DNA of 64,000 nucleotides from Amnibacterium flavum (lineage in GTDB: Bacteria > Actinomycetota > Actinomycetes > Actinomycetales > Microbacteriaceae): NCBI RefSeq assembly GCF_003097495.1, contig NZ_QEOP01000002.1, positions 806,001-870,000 of the forward strand, written 5' to 3'. The notes under the pieces were generated by a model. It saw only the letters and a list, made by a program, of their open reading frames with translations, made no database searches and was not told where the DNA came from. Positions 16,180-29,237 of the stretch are shown here, one piece after another. Within the stretch, counting starts at the first letter, position 1. Every line of letters begins with the position of its first letter. A program made the translations under genes and the position numbers.

Positions 16180-17513
16180 CCGACCCGCAGCGCAACGCGC
16201 CTCAGCACTTCGTCCTCGCGGGCGCGACGCTCAGCGACGGACGCACGCTCGACATCCGGATCGACGGCGGCATCGTCGCGGAGCTCGGCTCCCGGCTCGA
16301 CCCACGCGGCGCGACCCGCGTCGATGCGGTCGGTCTGATCGCGCTCCCCGGACTCGTCGATCTGCACACCCATCTCCGCGAACCCGGGGGAGAGGGAGCC
16401 GAGACCGTCCGCACGGGATCGCAGGCGGCGGCGGTCGGCGGCTTCACGGCCGTCAACGCCATGGCGAACACCAGTCCGGTCGCCGACACGGCGAGCGTCG
16501 TCGAGCAGGTCCTCGCCCTCGGCGACGCCGCAGGCTACGCGACCGTCCGACCCATCGGCGCGGTCAGCAAGGGTCTCGCGGGCGAGCACCTCGCCGATAT
16601 CGGCGCGATGGCGCGCTCGAGGGCCCGCGTGCGCGTCTTCAGCGACGACGGCATGTGCGTCAGCGACCCGCTGCTCATGCGGCGAGCGCTCGAGTACATC
16701 AAGACCTTCGACGGGGTGCTCGCGCAGCATGCGCAGGATCCGCGCCTGACCGAGGGCGCCCAGCTCAACGAGGGCGCCGTGAGTGCGGAACTCGGTCTCG
16801 CCGGGTGGCCGGCGGTCGCCGAGGAGGCGATCATCGCTCGCGATGTGCTGCTCGCGCAGCACACCGGCGCCCGTCTGCACGTCTGCCACATCTCGACGGC
16901 GGGCAGCGTCGAGGTGCTGCGCTGGGCGAAGAGCCGGGGCATCCGCGTCACCGCGGAGGTCACCCCGCACCACCTTCTGCTCACCGATCGGCTCGCGGAA
17001 GGCTACGACGCCCGGTACAAGGTCAACCCGCCGCTGCGGACCGACTCCGACGTGGCCGCCGTGCGCGCCGGACTCGCCGACGGCACGATCGACATCGTCG
17101 CCACCGACCACGCCCCCCACAGCGCCGACTCGAAGCACTGCGAGTGGAGCGCCGCGGCGAACGGCATGGTCGGTCTCGAGTCGGCGCTCTCCGTCGTCCA
17201 CGAGACCATGGTCGAAACAGGGCTGCTCGACTGGGCCGGTGTCGAGCGCGTGCTGTCCGTCACGCCGGCCCGCATCGGCGACGTCCGCGGCCACGGCGAG
17301 CCCATCGCCGAGGGCTCGGCCCCCGAGATCACCCTCTACGACCCGGCCGCCCGGCACGAGTTCGGCACGAGCGACCTCGCGGGCAAGAGCCGCAACTCGC
17401 CCTATCTCGGCCGTTCGCTGCCGGGTCGGGTCATCGCGACGTTCCACCACGGGTATGCGACGGTGCTCGACGGGCGGCTCGTCGAGCTCGAGAGCGGAGC
17501 CGTGCGTGGCTGA
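16176..17513 (+). CDS. pyrC: Dihydroorotase
   Basis: Cyclises carbamoyl-aspartate to dihydroorotate. 445 residues, the type I, long Gram-positive class. [10 protein letters not shown] supplies two metal His and the substrate Arg. [10 protein letters not shown] and [10 protein letters not shown] give further metal ligands. [10 protein letters not shown] carries the catalytic Asp. ATG at 16176 overlaps the pyrB TGA and is preceded by GGAG. Confidence 0.96.
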   Translation: MTDPQRNAPQHFVLAGATLSDGRTLDIRIDGGIVAELGSRLDPRGATRVDAVGLIALPGLVDLHTHLREPGGEGAETVRTGSQAAAVGGFTAVNAMANTSPVADTASVVEQVLALGDAAGYATVRPIGAVSKGLAGEHLADIGAMARSRARVRVFSDDGMCVSDPLLMRRALEYIKTFDGVLAQHAQDPRLTEGAQLNEGAVSAELGLAGWPAVAEEAIIARDVLLAQHTGARLHVCHISTAGSVEVLRWAKSRGIRVTAEVTPHHLLLTDRLAEGYDARYKVNPPLRTDSDVAAVRAGLADGTIDIVATDHAPHSADSKHCEWSAAANGMVGLESALSVVHETMVETGLLDWAGVERVLSVTPARIGDVRGHGEPIAEGSAPEITLYDPAARHEFGTSDLAGKSRNSPYLGRSLPGRVIATFHHGYATVLDGRLVELESGAVRG

Positions 17514-18051
17514 TCTCACCGTCCCGCTGATCGTCGTCGCGGTCCTCATCGTGCTGGCCTGGCTCGGCATGTACCTCGGCTGGCGCGCGCGCGGACGTCG
17601 GCAGGGCGCCCTGCCGGCGCCTCCGGCGGTGCCCGTCGATCTGGGGCCGGCTTCCCTCACCGCGGAGGTCGCCTACGTGGCGACCACCCTCGCCGAGAAG
17701 CCGCTCGAGCGCGTGGTCGCCCGCGGGCTCGGCATCCGCGGCAAGGCCACCGTGGCGGTCCACCCCGAGGGGATCGTGCTCGCGATTCGCGGAACCGACC
17801 CGGTGTTCCTCGCGGCGGAGCGCATCGAATCCGCCGGCACCGGTACCTTCGCGATCGACCGCGTCGTCGAGCGCGACGGGCTCGCCGTCATCACCTGGCG
17901 TCTCGGCGACACCCTCGTCGACAGCTACCTGCGCCCCCTGACCGGCAGTGCGAAGCAGGCGATCATCGCCGCCGCCCGGTCTCTCACCCCCGCTTCTGTA
18001 ACGTCGGATACCGACATCCCCGAAAGGAACGACCCCAGTGGCATCTCGTGA
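17506..18051 (+). CDS. PH-like-domain membrane protein of the pyr operon
   Basis: 181 residues. One N-terminal membrane segment (about residues 5-25) is followed by basic RARGRRQ and a soluble domain of alternating strands (about 50-165) like the PH-like domain proteins found between pyrC and carA in many actinobacteria. Its function is unknown; the conserved position suggests a link to the pyr operon or simply co-transcription. The GTG at 17506 overlaps the pyrC end, and the gene's last 14 nt overlap carA. Confidence 0.8.
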   Translation: MADLTVPLIVVAVLIVLAWLGMYLGWRARGRRQGALPAPPAVPVDLGPASLTAEVAYVATTLAEKPLERVVARGLGIRGKATVAVHPEGIVLAIRGTDPVFLAAERIESAGTGTFAIDRVVERDGLAVITWRLGDTLVDSYLRPLTGSAKQAIIAAARSLTPASVTSDTDIPERNDPSGIS

Positions 18052-19314
18052 ACCCGCCGTCCTCGTGCTCGAGGACGGCCGCCGCTTCCGCGGACGCGCG
18101 TACGGCGCGACGGGCCGCACGGTCGGAGAGGCCGTCTTCGCGACCGGCATGACCGGCTACCAGGAGACCCTCACCGATCCGTCCTACGCGGGCCAGATCG
18201 TGCTGCAGACCGCGCCCCACATCGGCAACACCGGCGTCAACGGCGAGGACCCCGAGTCGTCGCGGATCTGGGTCGCCGGCTACGTCGTGCGCGACCCCTC
18301 CCGCGTCGTCTCCAACTTCCGCGCGACGGGCAGCCTCGACGACGACCTCGACGCCCAGGGGGTCGTGGGCATCAGCGGCATCGACACCCGCGCGGTCACG
18401 CGTCACCTGCGCGACAGCGGTGCGATGCGCGCCGGCATCTTCTCCGGCTCCGATGCGTCCCTGGACGAGACCGAGCAGCTCGCCATCGTGCGCGAGGCGC
18501 CCGAGATGAGCGGACTGAGCCTCTCCGCCCAGGTCTCGACCGGCGCCACCTACACGGTCCCCGCCGAGGGGGAGCGGCTCGGATCCGTCGCCGTCCTCGA
18601 CCTCGGCATCAAGACGGCGACGCTGCGCGCCCTCGCCGATCGGGGCTTCGACGTCCACGTCGTCCCGCAGTCGATCACCGTCGACGAGCTGTACGCGCTC
18701 GAACCGAGCGCCGTGTTCTACTCCAACGGCCCGGGCGACCCCGAGGCGTCGGGCGACCACGTCGAGCTCCTGCGTCAGGTCCTCCGCCGCGGCACCCCGT
18801 TCTTCGGCATCTGCTTCGGCAACCAGCTGCTCGGCCGCGCGCTCGGTTTCGGCACCTACAAGCTGCCCTTCGGTCACCGCGGAATCAACCAGCCGGTGCT
18901 CGACAAGCGCACCGGACGCGTCGAGATCACCGCCCACAACCACGGCTTCGCGGTCGATGCGCCGCTCGAGGGCGTCGTCGACACGCCTGCCGGCTTCGGC
19001 CGCGCCGAGGTCAGCCACATCGGTCTCAACGACCGCGTCGTCGAGGGACTCGCCTGCCTCGACATCCCCGCCTTCTCGGTGCAGTACCACCCCGAGGCCG
19101 CAGCCGGTCCGCACGACTCCGCCTACCTCTTCGACCGCTTCGTCGCGATGATCCTCGACAGCGCGAAGGGTGACACGGAGAGCGCGATCGACGACGAGGC
19201 CGTGCCCGGCGTCGACCGCGAGGCGCGTTCGCCGCGCTCCGGCTCCGAGCTGGCCGGCACGACTCCCGACGGCGTCCGAGCCGTCGATACGCAGAACGAA
19301 GGGGAGCAGGCCTG

Positions 19315-19315
<1 letters not shown>
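18038..19315 (+). CDS. carA: Carbamoyl-phosphate synthase small (glutaminase) subunit
   Basis: Releases ammonia from glutamine for CarB. 425 residues. The class I amidotransferase triad is present: Cys in [12 protein letters not shown], and His and Glu in [12 protein letters not shown] at 18038 is preceded by GAAAGGA. The family core ends near [11 protein letters not shown]; about 45 further residues, rich in Glu, Asp and Ser, form an acidic, likely disordered tail that ordinary CarA lacks. The stop overlaps carB by one base. Confidence 0.96.
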
Positions 19316-22658
<3,343 letters not shown>

Positions 22659-22662
<4 letters not shown>

Positions 22663-23516
22663 GCTCTCCCGCACCGTTCGGGGACCGGCTCGCCGCGGCG
22701 ATCGGGTCGTTCGGGCCGCTGTGCGTCGGCATCGACCCGCACGCCCACCTGCTGGAGGACTGGGGTCTGAGCGACTCCTCGGCGGGAGCCGAGCAATTCG
22801 GCCTGCGCGTTGTCGAGGCGTGCGCGGGCGAGATCGCCGTGATCAAGCCGCAGGTCGCGTTCTACGAGAGATTCGGCTCGGCGGGCTTCGCCGCGCTCGA
22901 GAGCGTCATCGGCACCGCTCGTGCGGCGGGCATCCTCGTGATCGCCGACGCGAAGCGGGGCGACCTCGGCAGCACGATGGCCGCCTACGCCTCGGCCTGG
23001 ATCGAGCAGGGGTCCGCCCTCGAATCCGACGCGATGACCGTCAGCCCGTACTTGGGCTTCGGCTCGCTCGAGGGCACCCTCGACACGGCGAAGGCGAACG
23101 GGAAGGGTGTGTTCGTGCTGTCGGCCACCTCGAACCCCGAGGCGGCGGAGCTGCAGACCTCGGTCCGCGACGGCCGCACCGTCGCCGGCGCGATCGCCGG
23201 TCTCGCAGCGGCCCGCAACGCGGCGGACTACCCGACCTCTCCGCTCGGCTCCGTCGGAGTCGTGCTGGGGGCGACGGTCGACTTCGATGCCCTCGGCGTC
23301 GACCTCGACGTCCTCGCCGCTTCTCCCGCCACCCCGGTGCTCGCTCCGGGATTCGGACACCAGGGCGCACGCTTCGACGAGGTGCGCCGACTCTTCGCCG
23401 CTGCGACACCGGGCACCCTCATGTCCGCGTCGCGCAGCATCCTCGCCGCGGGGCCCGACGGAATCGTCGAGGCCATCCGCGCCCAGAAACGTCAGGTCTT
23501 GGAGGCCGTCGCGTGA
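22659..23516 (+). CDS. pyrF: Orotidine-5'-phosphate decarboxylase
   Basis: Last step to UMP. 285 residues, the longer type 2 form found in actinobacteria. [18 protein letters not shown] carries the Lys/Asp catalytic array. [16 protein letters not shown] is the N-terminal signature, and [11 protein letters not shown] the phosphate loop. Its ATG overlaps the carB stop and its TGA overlaps the GTG of the next gene. The pyrD gene is not in the window. Confidence 0.95.
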
Positions 23517-24418
23517 AACCCCCCGAGGTAGACCGGATCGCGGGATCGCGTGCCGCAGTCGCCGCCCGCCGTGCACGAGCCGAGGTCAAGCGGCAGATCG
23601 CGTCGGGGGAGCGCCCCGCGGTCGACGTGCTCGACTCGGCCGACGAGGAGCACCCCGCCGAGGCGTCACTGCGTGTCAGCGAGCTGATCGGCAGCATCCC
23701 GTGGCTCGGTCCGACCCGCACCGCGCGCGTCATGGAGGAGCTCGCGATCTCGCCGAGCAAGCGCGTCGGCGGTCTCGGAACGCACCAGCGAGTCCGGCTG
23801 AGGGAGTTCCTGCAGCGCCGACAGCGCAACGGCGCCGGAGCTGGCGCCGGCCCCATCGCCCCCGGATCCCTCGTCGTGCTCGCGGGACCCACCGCGGTCG
23901 GCAAGGGGACCGTCGCCGGACACATCCGCGCCCACCACCCCGACGTGCTTCTCTCGGTCAGCGCGACCACGCGGTCACCGCGTCCCGGCGAGATCGACGG
24001 CACCACCTACTTCTTCGTCAGCGACGAGCAGTTCGACCGGATGATCGCCGACGGCGAGTTCCTCGAGTGGGCGACCGTGCACAACTCCCACCGGTACGGC
24101 ACTCCGCGCGGGCCCATCGAGGCCGCGCTCGCACGGGGCCGCAGCGTCCTGCTCGAGATCGATCTGCAGGGCGCCCGCCAGGTGAGGGCGGCGTTCCCCG
24201 CGGCCCGACTCGTGTTCCTCCTGCCGCCCAGCTGGGAAGAACTGGTGCGCCGACTCGTCGGCCGCGGCACCGAGGACGAGGAGGAGAGGGAGCGTCGATT
24301 GAGCACCGCGAAGGTCGAATTGGCGGCCCAGGACGAGTTCGATTACAAAGTCGTGAACTCCGACGTGGAGACAGCGGCCCAGGAGGTCGTACAATTGATG
24401 GCGGTCTCCCGCGCGTAA
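23513..24418 (+). CDS. gmk: Fused actinobacterial integration host factor (mIHF) and guanylate kinase
   Basis: 301 residues in one uninterrupted frame. Residues about 1-103 match mIHF: a basic helix ([12 protein letters not shown]) and the H2TH-like core [20 protein letters not shown] ... [17 protein letters not shown] Gly/Ala-rich linker (about 108-118) leads into guanylate kinase: [14 protein letters not shown] (P-loop), [16 protein letters not shown] (GMP site), [24 protein letters not shown]. In most actinobacteria mihF and gmk are separate neighbours; here no stop or clear restart separates them. The GTG at 23513 overlaps the pyrF stop. It makes GDP from GMP and probably also binds DNA. 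Confidence 0.93.
   Translation: MKPPEVDRIAGSRAAVAARRARAEVKRQIASGERPAVDVLDSADEEHPAEASLRVSELIGSIPWLGPTRTARVMEELAISPSKRVGGLGTHQRVRLREFLQRRQRNGAGAGAGPIAPGSLVVLAGPTAVGKGTVAGHIRAHHPDVLLSVSATTRSPRPGEIDGTTYFFVSDEQFDRMIADGEFLEWATVHNSHRYGTPRGPIEAALARGRSVLLEIDLQGARQVRAAFPAARLVFLLPPSWEELVRRLVGRGTEDEEERERRLSTAKVELAAQDEFDYKVVNSDVETAAQEVVQLMAVSRA
24390..24395 (+). promoter_or_regulatory. Candidate -10 (TACAAT) for rpoZ inside the end of gmk
   Basis: TACAAT is close to TATAAT and stands out in this GC-rich gene end. It lies 124 nt before rpoZ. A weak TGGAGA is in the -35 area with about the right spacing. Confidence 0.4.
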
Positions 24419-24468
24419 CCGCGCGTTTCCCGCTGCATCAGGCGTCGCACTCGCGTCGAACCTCGCAG

Positions 24469-24490
24469 CTCGGGCACCCCTGGTGCCGAG
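24469..24490 (+). other. Hairpin in the gmk-rpoZ gap
   Basis: CTCGGGCACC (24469-24478) pairs with GGTGCCGAG (24482-24490) with one bulged G and a 3-nt loop. It has no U tract. It may attenuate read-through or shape the rpoZ leader. Confidence 0.35.
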
Positions 24491-24518
24491 ACCCACAGAC
24501 GCTGACGAAAGGCCGAAC

Positions 24519-24773
24519 ATGTCCAGCATGAAGTCCGAAGGAATCATCGACCCGCCCATCGACGACCTCCTGTCGAAGGTCGACTCGAAGTACGCGCTCG
24601 TCCTGTTCGCCTCGAAGCGCGCCCGCCAGATCAACGACTACTACGCCGACCTGCACGAAGGAAGCCTCTTCGACAACGTCGGACCCCTCGTCGACGCACC
24701 GATCGATCAGAAGCCTCTGACGATCGCCCTGCACGAGATCAACGAGGACAAGCTCATCGCCCAGGCTCTCTGA
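24519..24773 (+). CDS. rpoZ: RNA polymerase omega subunit
   Basis: 84 residues. Promotes assembly of beta-prime into RNA polymerase. The conserved [32 protein letters not shown]-type core is present (split here: [11 protein letters not shown] and [18 protein letters not shown]), and the end [15 protein letters not shown] is the family end. ATG 24519 follows GAAAGG at a good distance. coaBC begins 17 nt after the stop. Confidence 0.95.
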   Translation: MSSMKSEGIIDPPIDDLLSKVDSKYALVLFASKRARQINDYYADLHEGSLFDNVGPLVDAPIDQKPLTIALHEINEDKLIAQAL

Positions 24774-24790
24774 ACCGCAGAGCCGCTTCC

Positions 24791-26017
24791 GTGACGGGGC
24801 ATGCCGGGACCGAGGCGAGACGTCTGAACATCGTCGTCGGCATCACCGGTGGTATCGCCGCCTACAAGGCGGTGTCCGTGGTCCGTGAACTGGTCCTCCG
24901 AGGCCACGACGTCCATGTCGTGGCCACGGAGGCCGCGCTTCGATTCGTCGGCTCGCCGACTCTCGAGGCGATCAGCAGGAACCAGCTCAACACCGACCTC
25001 TACGAAGGGGTCTCCGAGGTTCGCCACGTCGCCCTCGGACAGCGCGCCGACCTGATCGTCGTGGCCCCGGCGACCGCCGACTTCCTCGCCAAGACGGCGA
25101 ACGGTCTGGCCGACGATCTGCTCGGCAACACCGTCCTCGCCAGTCGCGCGCCCGTCGTCGTCGCCCCCGCCATGCACACCGAGATGTGGCAGAACGCGGC
25201 GACCGTCGACAACATCGCCACGCTGCGCTCGCGCGGCGTGCACATCGTGGGCCCCGAGAGCGGACAGCTGACGGGGACCGATGTGGGCCCCGGGCGCATG
25301 AGCGAGCCTCTCGACATCGTCGACGCAGCCCTCGCCGTCGTGCGCCCGAACGACCTCGCCGGTCGTCGAATCGTCATCACCGCGGGCGGCACCCGTGAGC
25401 CCCTCGATCCCGTCCGTTTCATCGGCAACCGCTCGAGCGGCCGCCAGGGCATCGCCCTCGCCGAAGCCGCCCGCGACCGCGGCGCCCACGTGACCCTGCT
25501 GGTCGCGCATCTCGAGGTCCCGCCGCCCCGCGGCGTCGCGCTCGTCGAAGTGGGAACGGCGGCCGAGCTGTCGGATGCCGTCGCCGAGCACGCCGCTCAC
25601 GCCGACATCGTGATCATGGCGGCCGCCGTCGCCGACTACCGGCCTGTCGAGGTGGCCGACGGCAAGCTGAAAAAAGAGGCACTGGGCGACGAGCTGACCG
25701 TGCACCTGGTCGCCAATCCCGACATCCTCCGCTCGCTCACGTCCGGCACGCTGACCCCCCACCGTCCCGACGGCCAGGTGGTCGTCGGCTTCGCGGCCGA
25801 GACCGAGGCCGACGACGAGCGCTTCCTCCAGATCGGACGCGAGAAGGCGGCCCGCAAGGGCGCCGATCTGCTGGTCGTCAATCGCGTGGGCTGGCAGCTC
25901 GGCTTCGCCACCGAGAGCAACACGATCGTCGTGCTCGACCGCACCGGCTCTATAGTTGGTGAGGCCGCGGGCGACAAGGTGTCGGTGGCCCATCGGATAC
26001 TCGACCTGCTCGTCTGA
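24791..26017 (+). CDS. coaBC: Bifunctional phosphopantothenoylcysteine decarboxylase / phosphopantothenate-cysteine ligase
   Basis: Two consecutive steps of coenzyme A synthesis. 408 residues. The N-terminal FMN decarboxylase domain (about 12-185) has VGITGGIAAYKAV, the catalytic-site PAMHTEMW and VGPESGQLTGTDVGPGRM. The C-terminal ligase domain (about 195-405) has VITAGGTREPLDPVRFIGNRSSG (family signature) and MAAAVADYRP. The GTG at 24791 lies 17 nt after rpoZ. coaE, the last CoA gene, is at the other end of the window. Confidence 0.95.
   Translation: MTGHAGTEARRLNIVVGITGGIAAYKAVSVVRELVLRGHDVHVVATEAALRFVGSPTLEAISRNQLNTDLYEGVSEVRHVALGQRADLIVVAPATADFLAKTANGLADDLLGNTVLASRAPVVVAPAMHTEMWQNAATVDNIATLRSRGVHIVGPESGQLTGTDVGPGRMSEPLDIVDAALAVVRPNDLAGRRIVITAGGTREPLDPVRFIGNRSSGRQGIALAEAARDRGAHVTLLVAHLEVPPPRGVALVEVGTAAELSDAVAEHAAHADIVIMAAAVADYRPVEVADGKLKKEALGDELTVHLVANPDILRSLTSGTLTPHRPDGQVVVGFAAETEADDERFLQIGREKAARKGADLLVVNRVGWQLGFATESNTIVVLDRTGSIVGEAAGDKVSVAHRILDLLV
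25951..25956 (+). promoter_or_regulatory. Candidate -10 (TATAGT) for metK inside the end of coaBC
   Basis: TATAGT is one base from TATAAT. It would give metK a leader of about 190 nt. No good -35 is seen 16-18 nt upstream. Confidence 0.35.
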
Positions 26018-26153
26018 CCAGGCGAGGAGTCGCAGTCGGCACTCCGGTCACGGAGGACGCTGACACCACGATGTCGACGGCCCAGCGCCGCACGGATCAT
26101 GTGGGCGCCATCCGATCGGGCCGACAAATCCCGCGCATTCCTTGGAGCTCCTA
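26018..26153 (+). other. coaBC-metK intergenic region
   Basis: 136 bp without a gene. Short complementary arms occur (GGAGT/ACTCC near 26027-26047 and CGGAT/ATCCG near 26094-26115). The Shine-Dalgarno GGAG (26144-26147) is followed directly by its complement CTCC. None of the SAM riboswitch consensus cores that I know is recognisable. Confidence 0.4.
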
Positions 26154-27368
26154 TTGGCTGCGCTGCGCCTCTTCACATCCGAGTCCGTGACCGAAGGTCA
26201 CCCCGACAAGATCTGCGACCAGATCTCCGACTCGATCCTCGACGCCCTCCTCGAGCAGGATCCCGAGAGCCGGGTCGCCGTGGAGACCCTCGTGACAACC
26301 GGGCTCGTCCACGTCGCGGGCGAAGTCACCACGGAGGGGTACGCGGACATCCCCGGCATCGTGCGCTCGCGCATCCGCGAGATCGGCTACGACTCGTCCG
26401 AGAAGAGCTTCGATGCCGAGAGCTGCGGGGTCTCCGTCTCGATCGGTGCGCAGTCGCCCGACATCGCCGGCGGCGTCGACCGGGCGCTCGAGGCACGCGA
26501 GGCCGATGCCGACGGCACCTCGGTCGATGCGCTCAGCACCCTCGGTGCGGGCGACCAGGGCATCATGTTCGGTTTCGCGACGACCGAGACTCCCGAGCTC
26601 ATGCCCGTGCCCATCTGGCTGGCGCACCGTCTGGCCGAACGCCTCGCCTTCGTCCGCAAGGAGGGCATCCTCGACTACCTGCGCCCCGACGGCAAGACGC
26701 AGGTCACGGTCGGCTACGAGGGCCTCACGCCGCGCTCCGTCGAGACGGTCGTGCTGTCCACCCAGCACGCGCCGCACATCGAGACCGCCCGGCTGCAGGC
26801 AGAGGTCGCCGAGGCCGTCATCCGTCCCGTGCTCGAGGCGAGTTCGCTCGACAGCGACGCCGTCAAGCTGCTCATCAACCCGACGGGCCGATTCGAGATC
26901 GGCGGACCCAAGGGCGACGCGGGGCTCACCGGTCGCAAGATCATCGTCGACACCTACGGTGGCGCGTCGCGGCACGGCGGGGGAGCGTTCAGCGGCAAGG
27001 ACCCCTCGAAGGTCGACCGCTCCGCCGCCTACGCCATGCGCTGGGTCGCCAAGAACGCGGTCGCCGCCGGATTCGCCGAGCGCTTGGAGCTGCAGGTCGC
27101 CTACGCGATCGGCCGCGCGGCACCCGTCGGGCTCTACGTCGAGACGTTCGGCACCGGGGCCCTCTCCGACGACGAGATCATCGCCGCGATCGACGAGGTG
27201 TTCGACCTCCGCCCCGCCGCCATCATCCGCGACCTCGACCTCAAGCGCCCGATCTACGCGCAGACCGCTGCGTACGGCCACTTCGGTCGCGACCTTCCCG
27301 ACTTCACCTGGGAGAGGCTCGACCGCGTCGGCGCTCTCCGTCGGGCGGCGGGTCTCGGCGCCGCCTGA
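26154..27368 (+). CDS. metK: S-adenosylmethionine synthetase
   Basis: Makes SAM from methionine and ATP. 404 residues. [19 protein letters not shown] carries the ATP/methionine-site His and Asp. [10 protein letters not shown] is the flexible-loop signature, and [18 protein letters not shown] the C-terminal signature. TTG at 26154 is chosen because GGAG lies 6 nt upstream and the protein then starts like other MetK; a TTG at 26142 would overlap that site. priA follows after 3 nt. Confidence 0.96.
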   Translation: MAALRLFTSESVTEGHPDKICDQISDSILDALLEQDPESRVAVETLVTTGLVHVAGEVTTEGYADIPGIVRSRIREIGYDSSEKSFDAESCGVSVSIGAQSPDIAGGVDRALEAREADADGTSVDALSTLGAGDQGIMFGFATTETPELMPVPIWLAHRLAERLAFVRKEGILDYLRPDGKTQVTVGYEGLTPRSVETVVLSTQHAPHIETARLQAEVAEAVIRPVLEASSLDSDAVKLLINPTGRFEIGGPKGDAGLTGRKIIVDTYGGASRHGGGAFSGKDPSKVDRSAAYAMRWVAKNAVAAGFAERLELQVAYAIGRAAPVGLYVETFGTGALSDDEIIAAIDEVFDLRPAAIIRDLDLKRPIYAQTAAYGHFGRDLPDFTWERLDRVGALRRAAGLGAA

Positions 27369-27371
27369 TCC

Positions 27372-29210
27372 GTGACCACGATGCCCACCGACGGACCCTC
27401 CGCGCCGCCCGGCGAGCACCGTGTGGCGAGCGTCCTGATCGACTCGCCGCTGCCGCAGCTCGACCACCTGTTCGACTACCGCATCCCCGATGCGCTCGTC
27501 GGCCAGGTGGTTCCCGGTGTGCGGGTGAAGGTTCCGCTGCGGGTGGCGCGCCGCATCGCCGATGCGCTCGTGGTGACGACCTCGGCGACCAGTGAGGTGC
27601 CGGGCGAGCTCACCCCGATCGAGGAGCTCGTCTCGCCGATCCCCGTCCTGACTCCCGAGGTCTTCGCCCTCGCGCGCGCGGCAGCCGACCGGGCGGCCGG
27701 CAACGCGAGCGACATCCTCCGACTCGCGGTGCCCCGACGTCATGTCAGGGTCGAGAAGGCGTGGCTCGAGCGCGAGATCCTCCCCGAACAGCCGCTGCCC
27801 GCCGCGCCCGACGTCACCGGGTTCTCCGACGACGCCCTGGGTGCGGGGCGGCACGCTCTCGCCGCACCCCCGGGAGTCGTCGAGGTCGACGGCACGTGGA
27901 TCGGCGAGTGGGCGGTCACTCTCGCCCGGCTCGCCGTCGCTCAGCTGGCACAGGGTCGCAGCGCGATCCTCGCCGTCGCCGACTACCGCGACCAGGACCA
28001 GCTGACGCTCGCCCTCGCCTCCCTCGTCGAGCCGCACTGGGTCGTTCGGGTCGATGCGCGGCAGACGGCGCCCGCCCGGTACAGGTCGTTCCTCGAAACG
28101 CTCGAGCCTGCTCCGCGGATCGTCATCGGTGCGCGGTCGGTCGTCTACGCCCCGGCGCACAGGCTCGGGCTCATCGCGTTCTGGAACGACGGGGACGGGC
28201 TCTTCGCCGAGCAGCTGGCCCCCTACGTCCATGCCCGCGACGCGGCGCTCATCCGCCAGGAGCAGTCGGGCTGCGCGCTCGTCTTCGCCGCCCATTCCCC
28301 GTCCAGCGCCGTCGAGCGACTCGTCGGGCTCGGCTGGCTGACGATGGCCGAGCCGGTTCGCAAGCGCACGCCCCGGGTCGTGCTCACCCCCGAGGACCCG
28401 ACGTCGCCCCGGATCCCGCACGCCGCCTGGCGCGCCGCCAGCGAGGCCCTCGCGGCCGGGCCGGTGCTCATCCAGGTCGCCCGCCCCGGCAGCGCCGCGC
28501 TCGAAGCGCGCGGCAGGGGCGAGCCGATGGCGGCGGACGCCGGACAGACGGCGCACGATCTCGCCCGGGCCTTCCCCCGGGTGCGGGTGATCCTCGCCGA
28601 CGGTGAGCACCCGGTCGAGCGGATCGGGTCGGAACCGGCACTCGTCATCGCCACTCGGGGTGCAGAACCGATCGCGGCCGGCGGCTACCGTGCCGTCCTT
28701 CTGCTGGACGGGCCGCGCATGCTCTCCCGGGAGAGCGCCCGCGTGGCCGAGGACTGTCTGCGCTGGTGGTCGGCGGCCGCGAGTCTCGCGGCACCCGGTG
28801 CGGCGGTCCACCTCGTCGGGATCGACGGTGACCTGGGTCTCGCAATGGCCACCTGGCGGCAGAACGACTTCATGGCTCGCGAGGTGGCGGAGCGCAAGCA
28901 TCTGCGCTTCCCGCCCGCCGTCCGGATCGCCTCGGTCACCGGAACTTCCCGCCTCGTATCCGACGCGGTCAGTGCGGCAGAGGCCGCCGGTGCCCAGGTG
29001 CTGAGCACCGAACCCGTCGACGGTCCCGGATCGGGGTCCGTCCGCACCGTGCTGCGCTTCGACTACGGACACGGCGCGGCGGTCGCCGGGGCTCTCCGCA
29101 CCGCGATCGTCACCACGGCCACCGGGCGACGCCGTCCGGCCAAGGACGAGCGGGGTTTCCGGCCGCCGCCTACACTCAGAGTCCGGATGGATGACGTCGA
29201 TGCACTCTGA
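27372..29210 (+). CDS. priA: Degenerate primosomal protein N' (PriA)
   Basis: 612 residues. The N-terminal DNA-binding domain (ASVLIDSPLPQLDHLFDYRIP, GVRVKVPL) is clear. The helicase part is recognisable by context, but Walker A is lost: the place of GxTGSGKT reads QGRSAILAVADYRDQD, and the eight Cys that bind zinc in normal PriA are absent (single Cys only). This is the known actinobacterial form, about 100 residues shorter than E. coli PriA, annotated as a probable replication restart protein without helicase activity. GTG at 27372 is preferred; ATG at 27381 is possible. Confidence 0.88.
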   Translation: MTTMPTDGPSAPPGEHRVASVLIDSPLPQLDHLFDYRIPDALVGQVVPGVRVKVPLRVARRIADALVVTTSATSEVPGELTPIEELVSPIPVLTPEVFALARAAADRAAGNASDILRLAVPRRHVRVEKAWLEREILPEQPLPAAPDVTGFSDDALGAGRHALAAPPGVVEVDGTWIGEWAVTLARLAVAQLAQGRSAILAVADYRDQDQLTLALASLVEPHWVVRVDARQTAPARYRSFLETLEPAPRIVIGARSVVYAPAHRLGLIAFWNDGDGLFAEQLAPYVHARDAALIRQEQSGCALVFAAHSPSSAVERLVGLGWLTMAEPVRKRTPRVVLTPEDPTSPRIPHAAWRAASEALAAGPVLIQVARPGSAALEARGRGEPMAADAGQTAHDLARAFPRVRVILADGEHPVERIGSEPALVIATRGAEPIAAGGYRAVLLLDGPRMLSRESARVAEDCLRWWSAAASLAAPGAAVHLVGIDGDLGLAMATWRQNDFMAREVAERKHLRFPPAVRIASVTGTSRLVSDAVSAAEAAGAQVLSTEPVDGPGSGSVRTVLRFDYGHGAAVAGALRTAIVTTATGRRRPAKDERGFRPPPTLRVRMDDVDAL

Positions 29211-29237
29211 CCCGCAGAGCCCGTATGGAGGCCGACG

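Noticed and set aside
26018-26153. SAM riboswitch before metK
   Set aside because: None of the SAM-I, SAM-II or SAM-IV core consensus strings that I know is present.
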